NCBI GenBank assembly: GCA_030634605.1 | Contig: DAOWAK010000087.1 | Span: 1-6,018 of the forward strand | Direction of reading: 5' to 3' | DNA: 6,018 bases | Source of the DNA: Sedimentisphaerales bacterium | GTDB lineage: Bacteria; Planctomycetota; Phycisphaerae; Sedimentisphaerales; SM23-30 | Part shown: positions 1 to 5,402 of the stretch, in pieces | Layout of the letters: every line of letters begins with the position of its first letter | Numbering within the stretch: the first letter of the stretch is position 1 | Notes under the pieces: generated by a model | Databases searched by the model: none | What the model was told of the DNA's origin: nothing | What the model saw: the letters and a program-made list of their open reading frames with translations, nothing else | Position numbers and translations under genes: made by a program

Positions 1-1
1 G

Positions 2-118
2 GACGCCTTTGCTTTGGCGAAGGCGGATCCGCGAATGCAGCAGCCGGGTAATCAGGTTTTGCGGCGGGAGCTGCTGGAGAAGTTTGGTGATGATTTGAAG
101 CTGGTGGATGTGAGTTAA
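2..118 (+). CDS. C-terminal fragment of an unrecognised protein (5' end outside window)
   Basis: An open frame runs from the window's left edge to a TAA at 116-118 and encodes the last 38 residues of a protein. The tail is hydrophilic and helical-looking, with a run ending RRELLEKFGDDLKLVDVS. It has no membrane segment, cysteine motif or other signature. I do not recognise the family, and 38 residues are too few to assign one. It is probably a genuine gene end: codon choice is G/C-rich in third positions like the other genes here, and the frame is open from the edge. It is convergent with the CBM9-like gene, with 126 nt between the two stop codons. Confidence 0.55.
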   Translation, partial: DAFALAKADPRMQQPGNQVLRRELLEKFGDDLKLVDVS

Positions 119-210
119 TCTGAGGTGAGGCTTCCAGGAAACCAAATTATGGCGATCAAAAAAAGCGGCTGGGTAAGTGGAGCGGGAGTGGGGCCGGCAC
201 CGGTGGTCGG

Positions 211-227
211 TTGAGAAAAACTCTCAA
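211..227. other. Small inverted repeat between convergent genes
   Basis: TTGAGA (211-216) and TCTCAA (222-227) form a perfect 6-bp stem around a 5-nt loop, AAAAC, in the 126-nt gap between two convergent stop codons. Just upstream is the 8-bp palindrome CACCGGTG (198-205). Neither arm is followed directly by a T-run: on the plus strand a short T-run comes only about 13 nt later, and on the minus strand there is none. The position suits a transcript-end structure shared by the two genes, but it is not a convincing intrinsic terminator. Confidence 0.3.
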
Positions 228-244
228 GGACAACACGAAATTTT

Positions 245-904
245 TCATTCAAACTCCAGAGTGCCGAAAAATTCCGGGCGGTGAAAATCGGGGGTTGGAT
301 TGTCAACCACCGCCCAGGTCAGCCAATGGGGATGGGACGTTTTGTCGGCACATTTGTAGAGGTTGGCTTTCCAGACAACGCCGGGGGCGGGTTGATCGAC
401 GGGGCAGTATTTGGTGATGACATCGATGGGCAGGTGGTACTGGAGCTGCCAGGTGGTTGGCTCGGTGATTTCAGGGTTGATGATTTTGGTCAGCGAATGG
501 TAAATTTCCAAACGGTCGCAGTCTTCGTCGGCGATGTCGAGTGGATTGACGTGGGGTTTTTGCTGATAATGAAAAAGCGGGGTACCGCCGGCGTTGATTT
601 CGAGGTTGAAATATCCCTGGGTGATATCTGCGCTGGGAGTGAAGAAGAATTCGACGCAACTGTCCTCCCAGACGTTGCCGTGGTAGTGTTCGGCGATGGC
701 GCGGACGTAGCAGTCCTCGACGCGGAAAAAAACATAAATGAAATTGTCGTCGTACAGCAGGCGGGCCTGGGTCCGGGGCAGATGGCTGGGTTTGTCGCCC
801 ATGTAATTGTTGATCTCGAGCGGGGTAATGTCGTTCCAGGGTGAGTTTTCCCAGTTGCCGTCAAGTGTAACCGGTTGATTAACTTTTTTAACTTTACAGA
901 TCAT
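245..904 (-). CDS. CBM9-like (carbohydrate-binding family 9-like) protein
   Basis: The product has 219 residues and matches the CBM9-like beta-sandwich pattern over its whole length. An N-terminal LDGNW...SPWND (about 14-24) is followed by ARLLYDDNFIYVFFRVED (47-64), VWEDSCVEFFF (78-88), YFNLEINAGGT (98-108), and a C-terminal W.ANLYKCAD then HWLTW with FHRPEFFGTLEF at the end. Family members bind sugars or are annotated only as CBM9-like proteins of unknown ligand. There is no catalytic domain attached and no signal peptide, so the protein looks cytosolic, which is odd for a carbohydrate-binding module. The start at 904 is chosen because GAGGAG lies 7 nt upstream. A longer reading from a TTG at 1000 adds 32 residues that do not look like the domain and overlaps the upstream gene. 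It lies 70 nt downstream of the pseudokinase gene on the same strand and may be co-transcribed with it. Family confidence is good; the physiological role is unknown. Confidence 0.85.
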   Translation of the reverse strand: MICKVKKVNQPVTLDGNWENSPWNDITPLEINNYMGDKPSHLPRTQARLLYDDNFIYVFFRVEDCYVRAIAEHYHGNVWEDSCVEFFFTPSADITQGYFNLEINAGGTPLFHYQQKPHVNPLDIADEDCDRLEIYHSLTKIINPEITEPTTWQLQYHLPIDVITKYCPVDQPAPGVVWKANLYKCADKTSHPHWLTWAVVDNPTPDFHRPEFFGTLEFE

Positions 905-911
905 TAGCTGG

Positions 912-917
912 CTCCTC
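912..917 (-). promoter_or_regulatory. Ribosome binding site that decides the CBM9-like start
   Basis: On the minus strand GAGGAG sits 7 nt before the ATG at 904-902. It is the strongest Shine-Dalgarno match among the three leftward genes (245-3112) and supports 904 over the upstream in-frame TTG at 1000. Confidence 0.75.
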
Positions 918-925
918 AGGGGATT

Positions 926-954
926 ATTATAAGGATTGTTTTGGAAATTTCCAG
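926..954 (-). promoter_or_regulatory. Possible promoter for the CBM9-like gene
   Basis: On the minus strand a perfect TATAAT -10 box lies at 931-926. Seventeen nt upstream is CTGGAA (954-949), only 3 of 6 matches to the -35 consensus. Predicted transcription would start near 919, giving a leader of about 15 nt that just includes the GAGGAG site. The weak -35 overlaps a 12-bp palindrome, so activity may depend on a regulator. The call rests on the -10 box and its position in the 70-nt gap. Confidence 0.35.
942..953. repeat. 12-bp perfect palindrome over the putative -35
   Basis: TGGAAATTTCCA reads identically on both strands. It overlaps the weak -35 hexamer of the possible CBM9-like promoter, which is where a repressor or activator dimer could bind. 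No regulator family is assigned, and a palindrome of this length can occur by chance. Confidence 0.4.
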
Positions 955-974
955 ACGATGTTTTTGAGGGAACC

Positions 975-2282
975 TTAATTTCTAATGTTAACCAGCGCAA
1001 TTGTCTGGGGTAGTTGGGTTGCGGGGTTATCGGTAAGACCGTCGAGGATTTTTTGTTGTTCGCTGTCGGAGAGTTTTTTTCTGCGGGTCAACAGCAGTGT
1101 GGCGTCGGCCCCGTCAATAACAGTTGATGTCGGCTGCTGCTGCGGAAAGCTCAGGTCAGCGGGATAGTAGAGCAGGATGACGTCAAAACTTTTATACAAT
1201 TTTTGCCAGCGGTCGGACAGCAGACCAAGGTCAAAATCCGGGTCAGGCTCATCCAGCAAACCAGAGCCCGAGGTCATGACCGACAGGTTCGCCAGGCGGG
1301 TGTTGTGGATGCAATCTGTCAGATCGATTTGGCTGGTTAACCACTGGAGCAGTCCGGGCGTTTCGGGCAATTCGAACAACTGGGCCAAATCACGACTGTT
1401 GGAATCAGCTTCGATCAGGAGTGTCCGATGAGTGGTTTTGGCAAGAGCAATAGCCAGGTTGACGGTGAAACGCGGGGAAATTTCGTGCGGATTCGCGGCA
1501 GCAACAATCAGAGCCGGTGACGGGTGTTTCAGACAAAGCTGATCTACCAAAGCAATCAGGCAACGATAGGGACAGTCGGGATTATCAGGAGTGGGTTGAT
1601 TTTGCTCCAGGTTGATTTCAATGATTGGGCAGGTGCCGGGGACAGATGTCGGATTAGAGGATGATTTTGATAGAGGCTCGTCAGGCTGATGAGGCGGAGC
1701 GGCGGTGCTGGATTTCTGGTCGGGCAAAATCAGGCCGAGCAAAAAACCGGAAACACTAAAAGCAGCCAGGAGAAACCATTGCCGATAGCTAAATACCGAG
1801 TTGCGGGACATTTCGTTGAAATTTTTATCCAGCAAAGCAAATCTGGTGATTTCAGGATCATTCGCAGAGGAATCTTCCCAGGCCAGGCGGATAGCGCGGT
1901 AAGCACCGGTCAGCCGATTGAAATTAACCGGAGCCTGATCGGCATGTTTTCTGGGAGCTTTCAGTTCAATCTTCATGCGGGGCGAATAGCCGGCAGCGGG
2001 TGAAGAACCGGCGGCGGTAACGCTAAGGTATTGAGCTAAATCGGGAATAGTTTCCAGAGCCAGTTCGGTTTCGATATATTCCTTTTGCTGCTGAACGAAA
2101 CTATTACATTTCGCGTCAATTGAGTCAGAGTTGCCATCGACAAGATTGAAGCTGAATGTCCGGCTGAGGTGCAGATCACGAGGCAGGTAATGGTTCAAAG
2201 GAAAATAGGAAATTGCCAGAAAAATGATTGCGACGCTGACAGCGGTAAGCAGGCGAAGAATGATTTTTCCGGAATTATGCAT
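975..2282 (-). CDS. Membrane protein with degenerate BY-kinase (Wzz/CpsD-type) domain; probable pseudokinase
   Basis: The product has 435 residues. Membrane helices at about 7-26 and 168-187 flank a loop of roughly 140 residues, presumably periplasmic. A Pro/Ser-rich linker (about 190-235) leads to a cytosolic domain (about 240-425) with the BY-kinase/ParA-like order. NLAIALA (275-281) follows the P-loop position, LLIEAD (288-293) sits at Walker A', LFELPETPGLLQWL (302-315) matches the LFGLP..PGL element, FDVILLYYPA (366-375) sits at Walker B, and IDGADATLLLTRR (389-401) is the next strand. In known polysaccharide tyrosine kinases (Wzc, CpsD/CapB) these bind ATP and phosphorylate a C-terminal tyrosine cluster that controls chain length. 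Here PGEGKST is replaced by PHEISPR (265-271), losing the lysine. Walker A' has Glu291 for Asp, Walker B has Tyr372 for Asp, and no tyrosine cluster exists. Catalysis by the usual mechanism is therefore unlikely, and a scaffold or sensor role is an inference. The reading frame is intact, so it is not a decayed pseudogene. It begins 26 nt after the upstream gene with no clear Shine-Dalgarno, suggesting coupled translation. Confidence 0.8.
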   Translation of the reverse strand: MHNSGKIILRLLTAVSVAIIFLAISYFPLNHYLPRDLHLSRTFSFNLVDGNSDSIDAKCNSFVQQQKEYIETELALETIPDLAQYLSVTAAGSSPAAGYSPRMKIELKAPRKHADQAPVNFNRLTGAYRAIRLAWEDSSANDPEITRFALLDKNFNEMSRNSVFSYRQWFLLAAFSVSGFLLGLILPDQKSSTAAPPHQPDEPLSKSSSNPTSVPGTCPIIEINLEQNQPTPDNPDCPYRCLIALVDQLCLKHPSPALIVAAANPHEISPRFTVNLAIALAKTTHRTLLIEADSNSRDLAQLFELPETPGLLQWLTSQIDLTDCIHNTRLANLSVMTSGSGLLDEPDPDFDLGLLSDRWQKLYKSFDVILLYYPADLSFPQQQPTSTVIDGADATLLLTRRKKLSDSEQQKILDGLTDNPATQLPQTIALVNIRN

Positions 2283-2308
2283 GAATTTTTTATGTGCCCG
2301 ATCAGCAG

Positions 2309-3112
2309 TTAACTGGTTTTTATATTTTTATGGTTCCGGTACAAAGCGGCGATGTCAGCTTTAACGATGCCGATCAGGATTTCATCGAGAAGAGGATTCT
2401 GCCGACGGAACAGCGGTTTGGGTTGAGTCCGGGAAAGAGGTGAAGCAGCTGTGGATGTCAGTCGGGAAATTTCGACATCGTGGACGAGTGGTAGCGCAGA
2501 ATTTGAGACCGCGGAACTTTGGTTCGGATCGCAAACTTCAGGAAATCCGGCTGAATTGACCAGATCCACCGGTTTGGTCGATTTATCTGATTCGAATGGT
2601 TCGGTTTGTGATGGATATTCGTATTTTACTGATTCTATCGATTTTATCGACTGTAATGGTTTTTCCTTTTTTTCTATCTGTCCGGCGGCATGAATTTGAT
2701 TAGCAAGATCGAAATGGGACTGATCGTTTTGTGCTGCTGAGGGTCCGACACCGGTGGACTGAGGATCAGTATTTTGGATTTCGCGCGGCGCGGGTTGGTC
2801 CTCGTCCAGGAGCAATTGCCTTTCAAGTTCTCGGTCTTCGCTGCCAGTGTTATCTTCGGTGGAGCGGACGTAATCTGGATCATTTTGGAGATCAGCCGGT
2901 GAAATTTCCGCGGATTCAGGATCGGCCAGGCCTGAATCAAAGGATTTTTTTGGTGCGGTCGGTGCGTTACCGAAGGACTCCAGAGCCGCCAGCATGAGGT
3001 CGCGGCGGGTTTTTTCGATTTCGTCGATTCGGCGGAAATCGGTCTGAGTAGGGGGATTCCCGGAAGAATCGGGGGCAGCAGGTGATGTTTTTTTCTTAGA
3101 ACGCGAAAACAT
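2309..3112 (-). CDS. Hypothetical, largely disordered charged protein
   Basis: I do not recognise this 267-residue protein. Residues 1-20 are basic and Ser/Pro-rich (MFSRSKKKTS start). About 25-48 (TDFRRIDEIEKTRRDLMLAALESFG) can form an amphipathic helix. About 50-235 is low-complexity, rich in Ser, Asp, Glu, Gln, Pro and Asn, and probably disordered. The end, about 237-262 (NPLLDEILIGIVKADIAALYRNH), is a second predicted helix. There is no signal peptide, membrane helix or catalytic motif. Short helices at both ends of a long flexible middle suggest a linker or adaptor that binds partners at each end (inference). It is directly upstream of the membrane pseudokinase, 26 nt away on the same strand, so the two probably share a transcript and may work together. 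The ATG at 3112 has only a weak ribosome site. A promoter candidate lies upstream, overlapping the end of glmS. Coding status is supported by length and by the absence of a better frame, not by homology. Confidence 0.7.
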   Translation of the reverse strand: MFSRSKKKTSPAAPDSSGNPPTQTDFRRIDEIEKTRRDLMLAALESFGNAPTAPKKSFDSGLADPESAEISPADLQNDPDYVRSTEDNTGSEDRELERQLLLDEDQPAPREIQNTDPQSTGVGPSAAQNDQSHFDLANQIHAAGQIEKKEKPLQSIKSIESVKYEYPSQTEPFESDKSTKPVDLVNSAGFPEVCDPNQSSAVSNSALPLVHDVEISRLTSTAASPLSRTQPKPLFRRQNPLLDEILIGIVKADIAALYRNHKNIKTS

Positions 3113-3202
3113 AGGAACGGGCTCGGTTTACCGGGTTTTTTAAACGGATTCGGTCCGGCGTAACAGGACTGGACCAGGCCGACTAAAATGAAATATCCAA
3201 AT

Positions 3203-3230
3203 CAGCTAAAGCGATTCAGCTAGAGCGATT
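3203..3230. repeat. Tandem 14-bp direct repeat
   Basis: CAGCTAAAGCGATT (3203-3216) is followed immediately by CAGCTAGAGCGATT (3217-3230), identical except for one A/G difference. It lies in the 150-nt gap between glmS and the disordered-protein gene. If the promoter at 3242-3270 is used, it falls near the start of that gene's leader RNA. It could be a paired binding site or a simple slippage duplication. Confidence 0.85.
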
Positions 3231-3241
3231 TTTCGAAAATC

Positions 3242-3270
3242 ATTATAGCGGATGTTGAAGTATTATTCAA
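3242..3270 (-). promoter_or_regulatory. Sigma-70-type promoter candidate overlapping the glmS 3' end
   Basis: On the minus strand TTGAAT (3270-3265) and a perfect TATAAT (3247-3242) are separated by the optimal 17 nt. The -35 box overlaps the last codons and stop of glmS. Predicted initiation is near 3235, inside the 10-bp palindrome TTTTCGAAAA (3230-3239), and would give a leader of about 120 nt ahead of the ATG at 3112. This is the best promoter match I see in the window and would uncouple the downstream genes from glmS. No intrinsic terminator for glmS is apparent in the gap, so read-through is also possible. Confidence 0.55.
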
Positions 3271-5200
3271 CGGTAACACTTTTCGCAAGATTGCGGGGCT
3301 TGTCCACGTCGTGGCCGCGCAGGACCGCTGCGTGGTAAGCCAGTAACTGCAAAGGAATTACCGTCAGCAGAGGCTGGAGTTCCTCGAAGGTTTCGGGGAC
3401 GGTGAAGACGTGATCAGCCAGTTGGCCAATGGTCTGGTCGCCTTCGGTGGCAACGGCGATGATTATGCCGCCGCGGGCTTTTACTTCCTCGACGTTGTTG
3501 AGAGCTTTTTCGTATTGACTGCAACGGGGGGCGATAAAGACCACGGGCATTTCGGGCGTAATGAGGGCGATGGGACCGTGCTTCATCTCCGCAGCGGGCA
3601 GGCCTTCGGCGTGGATGTAGGAAATTTCCTTGAGTTTGAGGGCGCCTTCCAGAGCAACGGGGAACTGATAGCCCCGGCCGAGGAAAAGCCAGTTTTCGCG
3701 GGAGCAGTACTGCTGAGCAACAGACCGGATGTGATCGCTCTGGGCGAGGATAGATTCGATCTGTTCGGGTATGCGTTTGAGGGCATGAATGTATTGTTCG
3801 AGGTTTTGCTGGGACATGCGCCGCCGCCGGGCCAGGTGCAAAGCGAGCATGGTAAGCACCGCCAGTTGACCGGTGAAGGCTTTGGTGGAAGCAACACCGA
3901 TTTCGGGACCGACGTGCAGATAGATACCGGCGTCGGTTTCGCGGGCAATGGTGGAGCCGACGGAATTGACGATACCCAGGGTCAGGGCGCCGCGGTCCTT
4001 GGCTTCGCGCAGGGCAGCCAGAGTGTCGGAGGTTTCGCCGGACTGGCTGATGACGATCTGGGCGGTGGAGTCTTCGATTATGGGATTGCGGTAGCGGAAT
4101 TCGGAGGCGTAATCGACTTCGGTGGGAATCTGGGTAAGTTGTTCGAAGATGTACTCGCCAACGAGTCCGGCGTGCCAGGCGGTTCCGCAAGCAGCAATAC
4201 TGATTCGGCGGGCACGGATAAGTTCGCGGCGGTGAGATTCGATACCGCCCAGGTGGATTTTCCCTTCGGCAGTATCAAGTCTGCCGGAAAAACAGGCCGC
4301 CAGGGTCTGGGGCTGTTCGAAAATTTCCTTGGCCATGTAGTGGTCAAAGCCGGCCAGTTCGATTTCTTCGAGTGAATATTCAATTTGTTCGACGCGGGCA
4401 GTAACGGGAATGTTATCGACCGTTGTGGTCCGGTAGCCATCGGGGGTGATGATTGCCATTTCATTATCGCCGAGATAAATTGCCCGGGACGTGTGTTCGA
4501 CAATAGCAGCGGCATCGGAAGCAACGATAAACTGGTTCTCAGCCAAACCGAGAATCAGCGGACTGCCCCGACGGGCTGTGATGAGCAGATCGGGATGCTC
4601 GCTGCAGATGATTGCCAGGCCATAAGTGCCAACGATTTTGGCAAGAGCCAGGCGCACCGCCTGTTCCAGCCGACTTGGATGTCCTTTAGGAGCGGTCAGC
4701 GTTTCGGAACTATCGGCATTATTGCTGCTATCACCGGTATTGCTTGAGCTGTCGGATTCGGTGCCGCTATCTGCGTAAGAATCTTCGTGGTAAAAATAGC
4801 TGATCAGGTTGGCGATTACTTCGGAATCGGTCTGGCTGCTGAACGAATAACCTGAAACGGTCAGCCACTTTTTCAGGGTGGAGAAGTTTTCGACAATACC
4901 GTTGTGAACAATAGCGATTTTGCCGGTGTGATCGAGGTGCGGATGGGCATTCTCGGTCGTGGCTGCGCCGTGAGTGGCCCAGCGGGTGTGGGCGATGCCC
5001 AGGTGGCCAGTGGTGGGTTTTTCTTTGAGGATGTCCTCGAGGACCGATATTCTGCCGACCGATCGGGCCAGTTGCAGGTTATCGCCATCCATGACCGCGA
5101 TCCCGGACGAATCGTAACCACGGTATTCCAGCCTTTTAATCCCCTCTATCAGTACCGGTTGAGCGTTTTTATCGCCCAGGTAAGCGACTATGCCACACAT
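3263..5200 (-). CDS. glmS: Glutamine--fructose-6-phosphate aminotransferase (isomerizing)
   Basis: This cytosolic enzyme makes glucosamine-6-phosphate from fructose-6-phosphate and glutamine, the first committed step toward UDP-GlcNAc, peptidoglycan and amino-sugar polymers. The product is 645 residues. The N-terminal class II glutamine amidotransferase domain (about 1-245) starts MCGIVAY, with Cys2 as nucleophile once Met is removed. It has YRGYDSSG (26-33), HTRWATHG (71-78), HNGIVEN (99-105) and TDSE (124-127). The first SIS domain has CGTAWHAG (338-345), SQSGETSDT (385-393) and STKAF (438-442). The second has LGRG (507-510), EGALKLKEISYIHAEG (518-533) and KHGP (540-543). The tail KPRNLAKSVTVE carries the lysine (640) equivalent to the sugar-binding lysine of the E. 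coli enzyme. All key residues are present. It is longer than the usual roughly 610 residues because of a Ser/Asp/Asn-rich insert at about 138-172. The ATG at 5200 has AAGGG 8 nt upstream. It is divergent from rarA, and no glmS ribozyme is seen upstream. Confidence 0.98.
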   Translation of the reverse strand: MCGIVAYLGDKNAQPVLIEGIKRLEYRGYDSSGIAVMDGDNLQLARSVGRISVLEDILKEKPTTGHLGIAHTRWATHGAATTENAHPHLDHTGKIAIVHNGIVENFSTLKKWLTVSGYSFSSQTDSEVIANLISYFYHEDSYADSGTESDSSSNTGDSSNNADSSETLTAPKGHPSRLEQAVRLALAKIVGTYGLAIICSEHPDLLITARRGSPLILGLAENQFIVASDAAAIVEHTSRAIYLGDNEMAIITPDGYRTTTVDNIPVTARVEQIEYSLEEIELAGFDHYMAKEIFEQPQTLAACFSGRLDTAEGKIHLGGIESHRRELIRARRISIAACGTAWHAGLVGEYIFEQLTQIPTEVDYASEFRYRNPIIEDSTAQIVISQSGETSDTLAALREAKDRGALTLGIVNSVGSTIARETDAGIYLHVGPEIGVASTKAFTGQLAVLTMLALHLARRRRMSQQNLEQYIHALKRIPEQIESILAQSDHIRSVAQQYCSRENWLFLGRGYQFPVALEGALKLKEISYIHAEGLPAAEMKHGPIALITPEMPVVFIAPRCSQYEKALNNVEEVKARGGIIIAVATEGDQTIGQLADHVFTVPETFEELQPLLTVIPLQLLAYHAAVLRGHDVDKPRNLAKSVTVE

Positions 5201-5208
5201 TGATTTTT

Positions 5209-5213
5209 CCCTT
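5209..5213 (-). promoter_or_regulatory. glmS ribosome binding site
   Basis: On the minus strand AAGGG lies 8 nt before the glmS ATG. Together with the obligatory MCGIV start (the Cys must follow Met1), it fixes the translation start at 5200. Confidence 0.7.
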
Positions 5214-5306
5214 CATTAAATTTTAGGCTGCTTACGAACTCTTGATTTACGTAATATCGACGGGGAAGTTCGCCCTGTTCAGGGAAATCCGACTTTTGCA
5301 AACCAG

Positions 5307-5339
5307 AAACCGCTCAAATATTCTGAAAAGCGGTTTTTT
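5307..5339 (+). terminator. Intrinsic terminator-like hairpin upstream of rarA
   Basis: AAACCGCT (5307-5314) pairs perfectly with AGCGGTTT (5329-5336) around a 14-nt loop, and the plus-strand run TTTTTT (5334-5339) overlaps the end of the stem. On the minus strand the sequence after the stem is a poor U-tract, so the signal points rightward. No plus-strand gene precedes it, because glmS starts at 5200 and runs the other way. It could end a short RNA begun in the divergent region, attenuate rarA, or stop transcription antisense to glmS. Confidence 0.55.
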
Positions 5340-5391
5340 CATGGACAGACCGATGGGCGGGGCAGTTGTTTTTTAGCAGTTAAAATGGTAC

Positions 5392-5397
5392 AAGGGG
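5392..5397 (+). promoter_or_regulatory. rarA ribosome binding site
   Basis: AAGGGG ends 5 nt before the ATG at 5403. It favours this start over an in-frame ATG at 5385, which would put the AAGGGG inside the coding region and add six residues (MVQGVV) before the family-typical MDLF start. Confidence 0.65.
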
Positions 5398-5402
5398 TTG
5401 TT

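Noticed and set aside
149..214. 21-codon plus-strand ORF in the gap between convergent genes.
   Set aside because: It has only a poorly spaced Shine-Dalgarno match, no recognisable motif, and a length expected by chance.
281..844. 187-codon open frame on the plus strand opposite the CBM9-like gene.
   Set aside because: It is an antisense shadow rich in Gly, Val and Asp, with no motif, while the minus strand encodes a recognisable domain.
905..1000. Longer version of the CBM9-like protein beginning at a TTG at 1000.
   Set aside because: It would overlap the end of the upstream gene by 26 nt, has no ribosome site, and the 32 extra residues do not resemble the domain. The ATG at 904 has GAGGAG at good spacing.
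3124..3150. Terminator for leftward or rightward transcription around the CGGTTTACCG repeat and T-run.
   Set aside because: The inverted repeat leaves a 2-nt loop and four base pairs, too weak for an intrinsic terminator.
3410..4375. 321-codon open frame on the plus strand opposite glmS.
   Set aside because: It lies wholly antisense to an unmistakable glmS and has a Gly/Phe/Asp/Val-rich composition typical of a shadow frame. It has no recognisable motif.
5341..5376. 11-codon ORF between the hairpin and rarA, considered as a leader peptide.
   Set aside because: It has no ribosome site, starts after the hairpin rather than before it, and shows no regulatory codon run.
5201..5402. glmS ribozyme or another known riboswitch upstream of glmS.
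   Set aside because: I could not find the conserved glmS ribozyme core in the minus-strand leader, and the hairpin present faces the other way. A covariance-model search would settle it.
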